Source: Actinomycetota bacterium
GTDB taxonomy: Bacteria; Actinomycetota; Acidimicrobiia; Acidimicrobiales; CADCSY01
Assembly (NCBI GenBank): GCA_016178435.1
Contig: JACOTK010000261.1
Span: 1-8,155, forward strand
Direction of reading: 5' to 3'
DNA: 8,155 bases
Position 1 is the first letter of the stretch. Every line of letters starts with the position of its first letter. Positions 1 through 5,439 of this stretch are shown here, in pieces. Position numbers and translations under genes: made by a program. Under the pieces are notes generated by a model. The model did not search any database and was not told the origin of the DNA. It saw only the letters and a program-made list of their open reading frames with translations.

Positions 1-1
1 C

Positions 2-571
2 GATGCCCTCGAGGCGCTGGCCATGGCGGGTGCCTTCGCCGGCTGCTCCGATCTCGATCGTCGATCGGCCCTCTGGGCAGCAGGTGCGTTGCGTGATGCG
101 AGGCCGGACACCCTTCCCGGTCTCGTCGGTGGCGCCGAGGCACCAACGCTTCCCGGCATGAGCGGAGCCGACGAGTTGGCCGCCGACCTTTGGTCGATGG
201 GACTCTCGCCCGGACATCACCCCATCGCGTTGGTACGAGCCGTGCTCGATGAACGTGGTGTGGTGGCCATCGAGAACCTCCGTGGTCGCGAGCACCGCAG
301 CGTGATCGAGGTGGCCGGCATCGTGACCCACCGCCAACGACCGGCGACGGCCAAAGGCGTGATCTTCATCAACCTCGAGGACGAGACCGGGTTGCTCAAC
401 GTCATCTGCACCCCGGGGGTGTGGCGTCGCTACCGACAGGTTGGCCGTACCAGTGGCGCACTGATCGTCCGTGGCGTCCTGGAGCGCAGGCAGGGGGTCA
501 CCAACCTCCGAGCCGTGCGCCTTCTCCCGCTGCCCGGAGGCTCTGCGCTGCGTTCGCGCGACTTTCGTTAG
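2..571 (+). CDS. dnaE2: Error-prone DNA polymerase DnaE2 (ImuC), C-terminal part; 5' end outside window
   Basis: This is the last 189 codons of a C-family DNA polymerase alpha subunit of the DnaE2/ImuC type, which performs damage-induced translesion synthesis with ImuA'/ImuB. The reading frame is open from base 2, so the gene continues upstream; the ATG at 23 is internal. The visible part begins with the end of the helix-hairpin-helix region (DALEALAMAGAF), then the linker PGMSGADELAADLWSMGLSPGHHP, shown here only by its start PGMSGADELAADLW. An OB-fold follows with the family-typical stretches THRQRPATAKG and FINLEDETGLLNVI. The protein ends SRDFR, a C-terminus I recall as common in DnaE2. 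The polymerase active-site domains are not visible. DnaE2 is preferred over replicative DnaE1 because of the short C-terminus and the THRQRPATA motif. It converges on the MMPL gene with 33 bp between stops. Confidence 0.9.
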   Translation, partial: DALEALAMAGAFAGCSDLDRRSALWAAGALRDARPDTLPGLVGGAEAPTLPGMSGADELAADLWSMGLSPGHHPIALVRAVLDERGVVAIENLRGREHRSVIEVAGIVTHRQRPATAKGVIFINLEDETGLLNVICTPGVWRRYRQVGRTSGALIVRGVLERRQGVTNLRAVRLLPLPGGSALRSRDFR

Positions 572-604
572 GCACACGGCCTTGGCCGGGAACGGAACCG
601 AGCG

Positions 605-1864
605 TCAGTGGACGAGGTCGGGGTCCTCACCGAGCAGCTCCAACTCGAGCTCCTCGTTGACCTCCTCGGCGTCGCCCTCGACATTGATGGTGGGCAGGAG
701 TCGATCGATCCAGCGCGGAAGCCACCAGTTGCGGTCGCCGAGCAGCTCCATGGTGGCGGGGACCAACAGCATGCGCACGATGGAGGCATCCAACAGCACC
801 GCGCTCGCAAGGCCAAGGCCCATGAGCTTGGGGATGCGGTCGTTCTCCAGAAGGAAGCTGCCGAAGACGAAGACCATGATCGCTGCGGCCGCCGTGATGA
901 CCTTGGCCGTTGCGGCCAACCCGTCGGCGACCGACTCGCGACTGTCGCCGGTCCGCACCCATTCCTCCCGCACGCGGGAGAGCAGGAAGACCTCGTAGTC
1001 CATGGAAAGACCGAACACGATCGCGAAGAGCATCATGGGAACGAACGGCTCGATGGGGGCAGGCTCGATGCCCGTGAGGTCGCCCAGCCAACCCCATTGG
1101 AACAGTGCCACCACCAGGCCGTAGGCCGCGCCGATCGACAGGAGGTTCATGACCACCGCCTTGAGCGGTACGAGCAATGAGCGGAAGACCGCCATCAACA
1201 ACAGGAACGACAGGGCCAGCACGGCCGTGAAGAACCACGGAAGGCGTGAGCCGAGGTAGGACGAGAAGTCGACGCCGACGGGGACCGCCCCTGCAATGAA
1301 GACATCGAGCCCGGTTGTTGCCTCGACTGGGGGCAACACCACGTCGCGGAGTCGACCGACCAACTCCGTGGTCGCCTCGTCCTGAGGCGCGGTCTTCGGA
1401 ATGATCTGCCAGAGCGCAGCGGTCGGATCGGTCGGGCTGTTCGGCACCCCCGGCGACACGAACGCAACGCCTGGTGCCTTGGACAGCGCGGCGCCGATCT
1501 CGGCGAGCTGCTCGGGTGCGGCACCGTTGGGCAGCTTGGTCACGGCGAGGAAGGGTCCGTTGAAACCGGGTCCGAAGCCCTCGGCGAGCAGGTCGTAGGC
1601 CTTGCGGGTCGAGGACTCCTCACTGAAGTTCCCTTCATCGGAGAAGCCGAGTCGCAGGCTGAAGACGGGAATGGCCATCACGACCAGGATCACGACGCCG
1701 ATGGAAACCGCTGCCCAGGAGTGGTGCTGGATCAATCGACTCCATCGGTAGGCGGGCGTTTCACGGAGCGGCTTCGTGGCCCGATGGGGGACGACCTTCT
1801 TGAGCGGAGCGACGGCGAACCCGGCGGCCAGGACCACTGCTGCCAGGGGGACGCACACCACCAA
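605..1864 (-). CDS. MMPL-family transporter, C-terminal half (second part of a frameshifted gene)
   Basis: This is the C-terminal half of an MMPL/RND-like membrane exporter, a proton-driven family that moves lipids or other hydrophobic molecules across the cytoplasmic membrane. The 419 codons begin at a TTG that is probably not a real start: no ribosome site precedes it and the frame merely opens here. The sequence shows the end of the first membrane bundle, a loop (KPLRETPAYRWSRLIQ), a membrane helix (about residues 52-70), and a large extracytoplasmic domain with the typical AYDLLAEGFGPGFNGP (90-104). The second bundle follows (about 208-370), with the second Asp-Tyr pair in FGLSMDYEVFLLSR (D289, Y290), which in this family serves proton relay. 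The tail is acidic (EEVNEELELELLGEDPD). Joined to the upstream half it gives about 735 residues, normal for MMPL. The substrate cannot be told from sequence. Confidence 0.85.
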   Translation of the reverse strand: MVVCVPLAAVVLAAGFAVAPLKKVVPHRATKPLRETPAYRWSRLIQHHSWAAVSIGVVILVVMAIPVFSLRLGFSDEGNFSEESSTRKAYDLLAEGFGPGFNGPFLAVTKLPNGAAPEQLAEIGAALSKAPGVAFVSPGVPNSPTDPTAALWQIIPKTAPQDEATTELVGRLRDVVLPPVEATTGLDVFIAGAVPVGVDFSSYLGSRLPWFFTAVLALSFLLLMAVFRSLLVPLKAVVMNLLSIGAAYGLVVALFQWGWLGDLTGIEPAPIEPFVPMMLFAIVFGLSMDYEVFLLSRVREEWVRTGDSRESVADGLAATAKVITAAAAIMVFVFGSFLLENDRIPKLMGLGLASAVLLDASIVRMLLVPATMELLGDRNWWLPRWIDRLLPTINVEGDAEEVNEELELELLGEDPDLVH

Positions 1865-2805
1865 CGCGCAGTTACGGTGACGATGGTCGCCGCCGCGATG
1901 GCGAGGCCGGTGACAAAACCCACCCCCATAACCACCATGCCGAGCAGACTGATGACCACGGTTACCCCGGCGAACGTCACGGCTCGCCCGGAGGTGTCGA
2001 TGGCGATCGAGGTTGACTCGGCCACGCTGTGGCCGTGATGCAGGCCTTCCCGGAAGCGGGTCACGATGAACAGCGCGTAGTCGATGCCGACACCCAGCCC
2101 GATCATGGTGGCGATCGCCGTCGCGAAGCTCGGCATGGCCATGACCTGGGTCAACAAGCCGATGATGATGATGCCGATGCCGATGCCTGCCAGGGCGACG
2201 CCGATCGGCAGACCCATCGCCATGACCGATCCGAAGGCGACGATGAGGATGAAGATGGCGAAGGCGAGACCGAGCAACTCGGACGAGGGCTGCTCGAACT
2301 TGGCGAGGATTTGGCCGCCGAGCTCGGCCCGGACGCCGGGGATGTCGGGTTGCGTCGCAAAGATCTTCTTGCGTATGTCCTGGGCATCGTCGAAGCTCGT
2401 ATCGTACGGAACCTCCACCTTGGCGTAGGCGATCTTTCCGGCGTACTTGCCGGAACGAGCGACTTGGAGCGCTCCGTCGGAGGCGTAGGGGCTGGTGACC
2501 TTGATGTCGGGAATGGCGTCGACCTTGGTGAACCAGGCCTGCATCGTCGCCTTCACCTTGGGGTTGTCCACGCCCTGATCGGCCAGAAACACGATGGTGC
2601 CGGGTTGGCCGGCGCCCTGACCGGCGAAGTCCTTCTCGAGGACGTCGAAACCGTCACGACTCTCACTGTCGGGGAGGTTGAACTCGTCGCGGAAGTCGGT
2701 CCCGACGCCCTGGGAGATGCCACCCAGCAACACGAGACCGATCAGCCACGCTCCAACGACGATGCGACGATGGTCGTGACACCACCTGCCCAGCCGAGCA
2801 AACAT
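1732..2805 (-). CDS. MMPL-family transporter, N-terminal half (first part of a frameshifted gene)
   Basis: This is the N-terminal half of the same MMPL exporter. It shows the first membrane helix after a basic start (RRIVVGAWLIGLVLLGG), a periplasmic-type domain (about residues 35-175), then a cluster of helices with the first Asp-Tyr pair in GLGVGIDYALFIVTRFREG. Family-like sequence runs to AAATIVTVTA. After that this frame gives an Arg/Ser/Pro-rich nonsense tail ending at 1732, while the neighbouring frame continues the protein. Two ATGs lie at the start. GGAGG (complement of 2813-2817) sits 7 nt before the ATG at 2805 but only 1 nt before the ATG at 2811, so I choose 2805. It follows the Gmad2 protein gene in the same direction with a short gap, so the two are probably co-transcribed. 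Taken at face value, translation would end early and give no complete transporter. Confidence 0.85.
   Translation of the reverse strand: MFARLGRWCHDHRRIVVGAWLIGLVLLGGISQGVGTDFRDEFNLPDSESRDGFDVLEKDFAGQGAGQPGTIVFLADQGVDNPKVKATMQAWFTKVDAIPDIKVTSPYASDGALQVARSGKYAGKIAYAKVEVPYDTSFDDAQDIRKKIFATQPDIPGVRAELGGQILAKFEQPSSELLGLAFAIFILIVAFGSVMAMGLPIGVALAGIGIGIIIIGLLTQVMAMPSFATAIATMIGLGVGIDYALFIVTRFREGLHHGHSVAESTSIAIDTSGRAVTFAGVTVVISLLGMVVMGVGFVTGLAIAAATIVTVTARWWCASPWQQWSWPPGSPSLRSRRSSPIGPRSRSVKRPPTDGVD
1860..1882 (-). other. Frameshift point inside the MMPL gene
   Basis: On the minus strand the upstream frame reads A-T-I-V-T-V-T-A and then turns to nonsense (RWWCASPWQ). The downstream frame reads LVVCVPLAAVVLAAGF from the next bases. 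The join needs either two bases removed or one base added around GCGCGTTGG (complement of about 1860-1868). The third frame has a stop here. Whether this is a real mutation, a programmed shift or a read/assembly error cannot be decided from the sequence. No obvious slippery heptamer is present. Confidence 0.75.
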
Positions 2806-2812
2806 ATTCATA

Positions 2813-2840
2813 CCTCCGAGGGGAAAGACTTCCCCCGGAG
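2813..2840 (-). promoter_or_regulatory. Intercistronic hairpin overlapping the ribosome site of the MMPL gene
   Basis: The gap between the Gmad2 gene and the MMPL gene contains GGGGAA (2820-2825), a 4-nt loop, and TTCCCC (2830-2835). The stem is extended by CCG/CGG (2816-2818 with 2836-2838) around one bulged base. The outer stem covers part of the GGAGG ribosome site used by the MMPL gene. There is no T-run, so it is unlikely to be a simple terminator. It could damp translation of the transporter or protect mRNA ends; this is inference. Confidence 0.4.
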
Positions 2841-2841
2841 C

Positions 2842-3576
2842 CTACCGGAAGCGGATGCGCATGACCCCGGCCTCGTTGATCCGTCCGTCCTCGGCGCTGT
2901 ACGTGACGAAGACGAGCGATCCATGGGATTGGGTGGGTTTCGAGAAGGTGTTCTCTCCCTTGGAGGGGCCCAGGTCTGCTCCGCCACTTCCCGTGACGAA
3001 CCCTTCGCCGATCGGCTCGTTCGAGCCGTCCTGACGGACCTCCACGTTGACGGTCCCCTCGTAGGCCCTGGCCTGTCCGCTCAGCGACAGAGGCGAGGTC
3101 ACGATGTCGTCGGTTGCCGGTTCGTCAACCACGATGTTGGCGGTGGCCGACCCCAGGACCCACCAGGTGTCGTCACTCATGAGCCGGACGAACACGGTCG
3201 TGATCGTGGAGATCTTCGTGCGAATCTCGACCTCACCTGATCGACTGTCACCCTCCTGGAACGCACCCACCGTGGGGTTCGTGAAGCCGACGAACTCGGT
3301 CGCGAAACCCCGAGCCGCCTCGACCGGATCGGTGTATCGGGTGTCGCTGTCGACAAACGGCCACACGGCCGTGGCGATGTCGGCGCTCGGAAGCGACGTC
3401 GACGGCGAGCTCGTCGGGATAGTGGACGAGGTGGAGCCCGACGAGACATCCTGGCCATCGTCGTCGGTGTTGTTGCCTATGGCGTAGCCGATGCCGAGGG
3501 CGGCAATCACGAGAACCATGACCAACACGAGCCGGAGGCCGGGGCCCGACGAGCGTGAGCGGCGGTGCTTTGGCAT
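2842..3576 (-). CDS. Membrane-anchored protein with C-terminal Gmad2 immunoglobulin-like domain
   Basis: This is a 244-residue protein of unknown function. It has a basic N-terminus (MPKHRRSRSSG), one membrane helix at about 14-34 and a Ser/Thr/Pro-rich linker (about 44-64). A small domain follows (about 68-150) with an Asp/Thr-rich start and a WWVLGSATANI strand near its end. The C-terminal part (about 152-244) has the Gmad2 pattern: I-V-T-S-P-L ... L-S-G-Q-A-R-A-Y-E-G-T-V, ending in YSAEDG and RIRF strands. Gmad2 was named in spore germination proteins but is common in extracytoplasmic proteins of non-sporing actinobacteria. The single anchor and linker place the domains outside the membrane. 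AAAGGA stands 6 nt before the ATG. The gene heads the apparent operon with the MMPL exporter and may be its accessory or a cell-envelope protein; that link rests only on adjacency. Confidence 0.75.
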   Translation of the reverse strand: MPKHRRSRSSGPGLRLVLVMVLVIAALGIGYAIGNNTDDDGQDVSSGSTSSTIPTSSPSTSLPSADIATAVWPFVDSDTRYTDPVEAARGFATEFVGFTNPTVGAFQEGDSRSGEVEIRTKISTITTVFVRLMSDDTWWVLGSATANIVVDEPATDDIVTSPLSLSGQARAYEGTVNVEVRQDGSNEPIGEGFVTGSGGADLGPSKGENTFSKPTQSHGSLVFVTYSAEDGRINEAGVMRIRFR

Positions 3577-3780
3577 GTGCGTTCCTTTGTTCGATCAACG
3601 AGGCGAATCCGTTCCATCCGGATACACGATGAACTGCGGGGCATCCTGAACGGGCCAAACGAACCCTAACCCCTCCGTCTGGGCTGCATCCGTGCTCTTC
3701 GTCGCCTCGCTCATCGAGCAGCGAGGCGACCCGGTGATTGTCGTCCGAGGTGTGGCATGCGAACCAGGGGCATTTCGACC
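3577..3780. other. Gene-free spacer between the dehydrogenase and Gmad2 genes
   Basis: I see no credible gene in these 204 bases. The stretch holds the ribosome site of the Gmad2 gene (AAAGGA, complement of about 3583-3588), the 3701-3730 stem-loop, and presumably the promoter of the Gmad2-MMPL transcript, whose -10/-35 elements I could not place with confidence. Confidence 0.5.
3701..3730. terminator. Strong inverted repeat downstream of the lactate dehydrogenase gene
   Basis: GTCGCCTCGCT (3701-3711) and AGCGAGGCGAC (3720-3730) form a perfect 11-bp stem with an 8-nt loop. It lies about 50 nt past the stop of the minus-strand dehydrogenase gene and about 125 nt before the Gmad2 gene. That position suits a terminator separating the two transcripts. 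No T-run follows on either strand, so it would be of the U-less type seen in GC-rich actinobacteria, or an RNA-processing stem. Confidence 0.5.
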
Positions 3781-4812
3781 TCACGTGGAGGTCGTTCGAC
3801 CCGAAGGGCCGGCCGCAAGATTTGCGGCCGCAAGATTTTCGGCCGCAAGATTTTCGGCCGCAAGATTTTCGATGGTGGTCGCCGCGATGCGCTGCATGGC
3901 TTCGCGGGTGAAGAATCCCTGATGGCCCGTGATGAGCACGTTCGGAAAGGTGAGCAGCCGGGCAAACGTGTCGTCCTGCAGCACCTCTTGCGAGTGGTCC
4001 CCAAAGAAGAGATCACCCTCTTCCTCGTAGACATCGAGCCCGAGGGAGCCGATGCGGCCGCTCTTGAGTGCGTCTATCACGGCCAAGGTGTCGATGAGCG
4101 CCCCCCGTCCGGTGTTGATGAGCATGACGTCCTGTCGCATCAAGGAGAGGGCCCGCCGATCGATGAGGTGGTGGGTCTCGGGGGTCAGAGGGCAGTGCAG
4201 GGTCACAAGATCGGCGGCCGTCAGGAGGTCGTCGAGCTCGGTGGGCTCTGCTCCTGCGGCCAGGCAGTCGGGGTCGGGAATGGGGTCCGAGACGAGGACC
4301 CGGCACTCAAATGCGAGCAACAGCTTCGTGACCACGGCGCCGATCGCTCCCGTGCCGACGACGCCTGCGGTTTTGCCCTGGAGGTCGAAACCCAAGAGGT
4401 CCTGCAGGGAGAAGTTGCCTTCACGCACCCGGTTGTAGGCCCGATGAATGTTGCGACTCAGGCACAGGATGAGCGCGACGGTGTGCTCGGCGACGGCATG
4501 GGGCGAATACCTCTGCACCCGCGTCACGAGAATGCCCAGCCGATGGGCCGCATCGAGGTCGACATTGTTGAAGCCGGCGCATCGCAACGCGATGGAACGG
4601 ATGCCGGCGTCGGCAAGCCGCTCGATGGTGGGCGCGTCGAGAACATCGTTCACGAAGACGCACACCGCGTCGTGGCCGGCGGCAAGAGGCGCGGTCGTCG
4701 TGTTCAGTCTGGTTTCGAACCACGACAGCTCGAGATCGTGCCCGCTGCTTCGGTTGGCTTCGCCGAGGAAATCCCGGTCGTAGGGCATGGCGCTGAAGAC
4801 GGCGACTTTCAT
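3781..4812 (-). CDS. ldhA: D-lactate dehydrogenase (2-hydroxyacid dehydrogenase, LdhA type)
   Basis: This NAD-dependent D-2-hydroxyacid dehydrogenase very probably reduces pyruvate to D-lactate in the cytoplasm, regenerating NAD during fermentation. It matches E. coli LdhA along its whole length: ALRCAGFNNVDLDAAH (75-90), the nucleotide-binding GTGAIG (153-158), LHCPLTPETHHL, INTGRGALID with catalytic Arg236, DVYEEEGDLFF with Glu265, and TGHQGFF with His297 as acid/base partner. At 343 residues it is 14 longer than E. coli LdhA (329). The difference is at the C-terminus, where ENLAA is repeated (315-334) and followed by a short unrelated tail. AGGTGA lies about 6 nt before the ATG. It is transcribed away from the stress protein gene across a shared 180-bp control region. 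Other 2-hydroxyacid substrates are possible, but the resemblance to LdhA is closer than to phosphoglycerate or formate dehydrogenases. Confidence 0.92.
   Translation of the reverse strand: MKVAVFSAMPYDRDFLGEANRSSGHDLELSWFETRLNTTTAPLAAGHDAVCVFVNDVLDAPTIERLADAGIRSIALRCAGFNNVDLDAAHRLGILVTRVQRYSPHAVAEHTVALILCLSRNIHRAYNRVREGNFSLQDLLGFDLQGKTAGVVGTGAIGAVVTKLLLAFECRVLVSDPIPDPDCLAAGAEPTELDDLLTAADLVTLHCPLTPETHHLIDRRALSLMRQDVMLINTGRGALIDTLAVIDALKSGRIGSLGLDVYEEEGDLFFGDHSQEVLQDDTFARLLTFPNVLITGHQGFFTREAMQRIAATTIENLAAENLAAENLAAANLAAGPSGRTTST
3811..3870. repeat. ldhA: Four tandem 15-bp repeats inside the 3' end of ldhA
   Basis: The plus strand carries GGCCGCAAGATTTGC once, then GGCCGCAAGATTTTC three times, head to tail. 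On the coding strand each unit encodes ENLAA; the last, slightly diverged unit encodes ANLAA. Since 15 is a multiple of three, changes in copy number keep the frame. The first unit lines up with the ordinary end of the LdhA family (IxxTTLxNL), so the others look like duplications. Confidence 0.95.
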
Positions 4813-4992
4813 GGGTGCTCACCTGTGTGAAGTCCGACGGGCCGTTCCATCGTCGCTGACCTCATCATCGACGGCACGGGCCCTTGGTCCTCAAGGTGAG
4901 GGCTTTGGACCCTGGAGCCCGCTCAGCGATTCGGCCGATGCTGGGTCGAGCCCGGATGGGCGTACCAACGAAGAGAGCGATTGGGAGGCATG
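4813..4992. promoter_or_regulatory. Divergent control region between ldhA and the stress protein gene
   Basis: This 180-bp stretch separates two divergently transcribed genes and must hold both promoters. It contains AGGTGA before ldhA and GGGAGG (4983-4988) before the stress gene. Its centre (4878-4913) carries paired imperfect palindromes described separately. I could not assign -10/-35 boxes with confidence. Confidence 0.6.
4878..4913. promoter_or_regulatory. Paired palindromic operator candidates, DosR/DevR-box-like
   Basis: GGGCCCTTGGTCCT (4878-4891) and, read on the minus strand, GGGTCCAAAGCCCT (complement of 4900-4913) both fit GGGNCNWWNGNCCY. The core of the known DosR/DevR box of mycobacteria is GGGACTWWAGTCCC; each site matches it at about 10 of 14 positions. 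Their centres are 22 bp apart, two helical turns. Between them lies CCTCA-AGG-TGAGG (4889-4901), a further small inverted repeat. Universal stress protein genes are classical DosR targets, but no DosR gene is in this window, so the regulator is inferred. Confidence 0.4.
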
Positions 4993-5439
4993 ATGGGCCG
5001 GATTGTCGTGGGGGTGGATGGTTCCGCCGGGTCATTGGCCGCGCTGGCCTGGGCCATCGAGGAGGCAACGTTCCGCAAGGAGACGGTGGTCGCCGTTCAG
5101 TCCTGGTTGCCCTACTCCCAGGTCTCGCCGCTCGAGTCCATGGCGCCCGTGTTCCAGGCGGGCGAAGGCGAGGCCATCGCGAAGGACCTCCTGGCCGAGG
5201 CGGTCCGCAAGGTGGTCGGCGATGGCGCGGCCGAGGTGGTCGTCGAGCAACGGGTGTTCTGCGACCACCCGGTGTCTGCGCTCCTCGACGCCTCGAAGGG
5301 GGCCGACATGTTGGTGGTCGGGTCGCGCGGCCACGGCGGGTTCCTCGGCCTGGTTCTGGGATCGGTGAGCAGTCAGTGCGTGCATCATGCAACGTGTCCC
5401 GTGGTCGTGATCCGCGAGCGGGGCGAGGGCGTGGGATGA
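4993..5439 (+). CDS. Universal stress protein, UspA family, ATP-binding type
   Basis: This single-domain Usp protein of 148 residues is a cytoplasmic stress factor. The N-terminal strand and first loop read RIVVGVDGS, with Asp9 at the usual adenine-binding place. The C-terminal nucleotide-binding pattern G-x2-G-x9-G-S is complete (Gly110, Gly113, Gly123, Ser124), followed by the family's ATCPVVVIR ending. It is therefore of the ATP-binding kind, as in many actinobacteria, where such proteins respond to hypoxia, starvation or dormancy. Two ATGs stand side by side at 4990 and 4993. GGGAGG (4983-4988) is 4 nt from the second and only 1 nt from the first, so I choose 4993. Its stop overlaps the next start (ATGA), so the stress protein and the receiver protein are probably translated together. 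The candidate operators lie about 80-115 bp upstream. Confidence 0.93.
   Translation: MGRIVVGVDGSAGSLAALAWAIEEATFRKETVVAVQSWLPYSQVSPLESMAPVFQAGEGEAIAKDLLAEAVRKVVGDGAAEVVVEQRVFCDHPVSALLDASKGADMLVVGSRGHGGFLGLVLGSVSSQCVHHATCPVVVIRERGEGVG

Noticed and set aside
577..588. Small inverted repeat CGGCCTTGGCCG between the convergent dnaE2 and MMPL stops
   Set aside because: A 4-bp stem with a tight loop and no T-run is too weak to call a terminator.
2161..2190. GAT/GCC-rich trinucleotide run
   Set aside because: It encodes the Gly-Ile-rich membrane helix of the MMPL protein on the minus strand; composition is explained by the protein.
2029..3240. Long plus-strand open frame (403 codons) across the MMPL and Gmad2 genes
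   Set aside because: It crosses two well-supported minus-strand genes and their spacer, and is rich in Asp/Gly/Arg as expected for an antisense shadow.
3652..3665. GGGCCAAACGAACC upstream of the Gmad2 gene as a fourth operator copy
   Set aside because: It misses one fixed position of the GGGNCNWWNGNCCY form, and one-mismatch hits are expected several times by chance in a window of this size.
3757..4830. Long plus-strand open frame (357 codons) opposite ldhA
   Set aside because: The minus strand encodes a full D-lactate dehydrogenase with all catalytic residues; the plus frame is an antisense shadow of GC-rich codons without recognisable domains.
4884..5435. Upstream extension of the receiver frame across the stress protein gene
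   Set aside because: The extension is Arg/Gly-rich, out of frame with the well-supported Usp gene, and the receiver domain begins just after the ATG at 5436 that overlaps the Usp stop.
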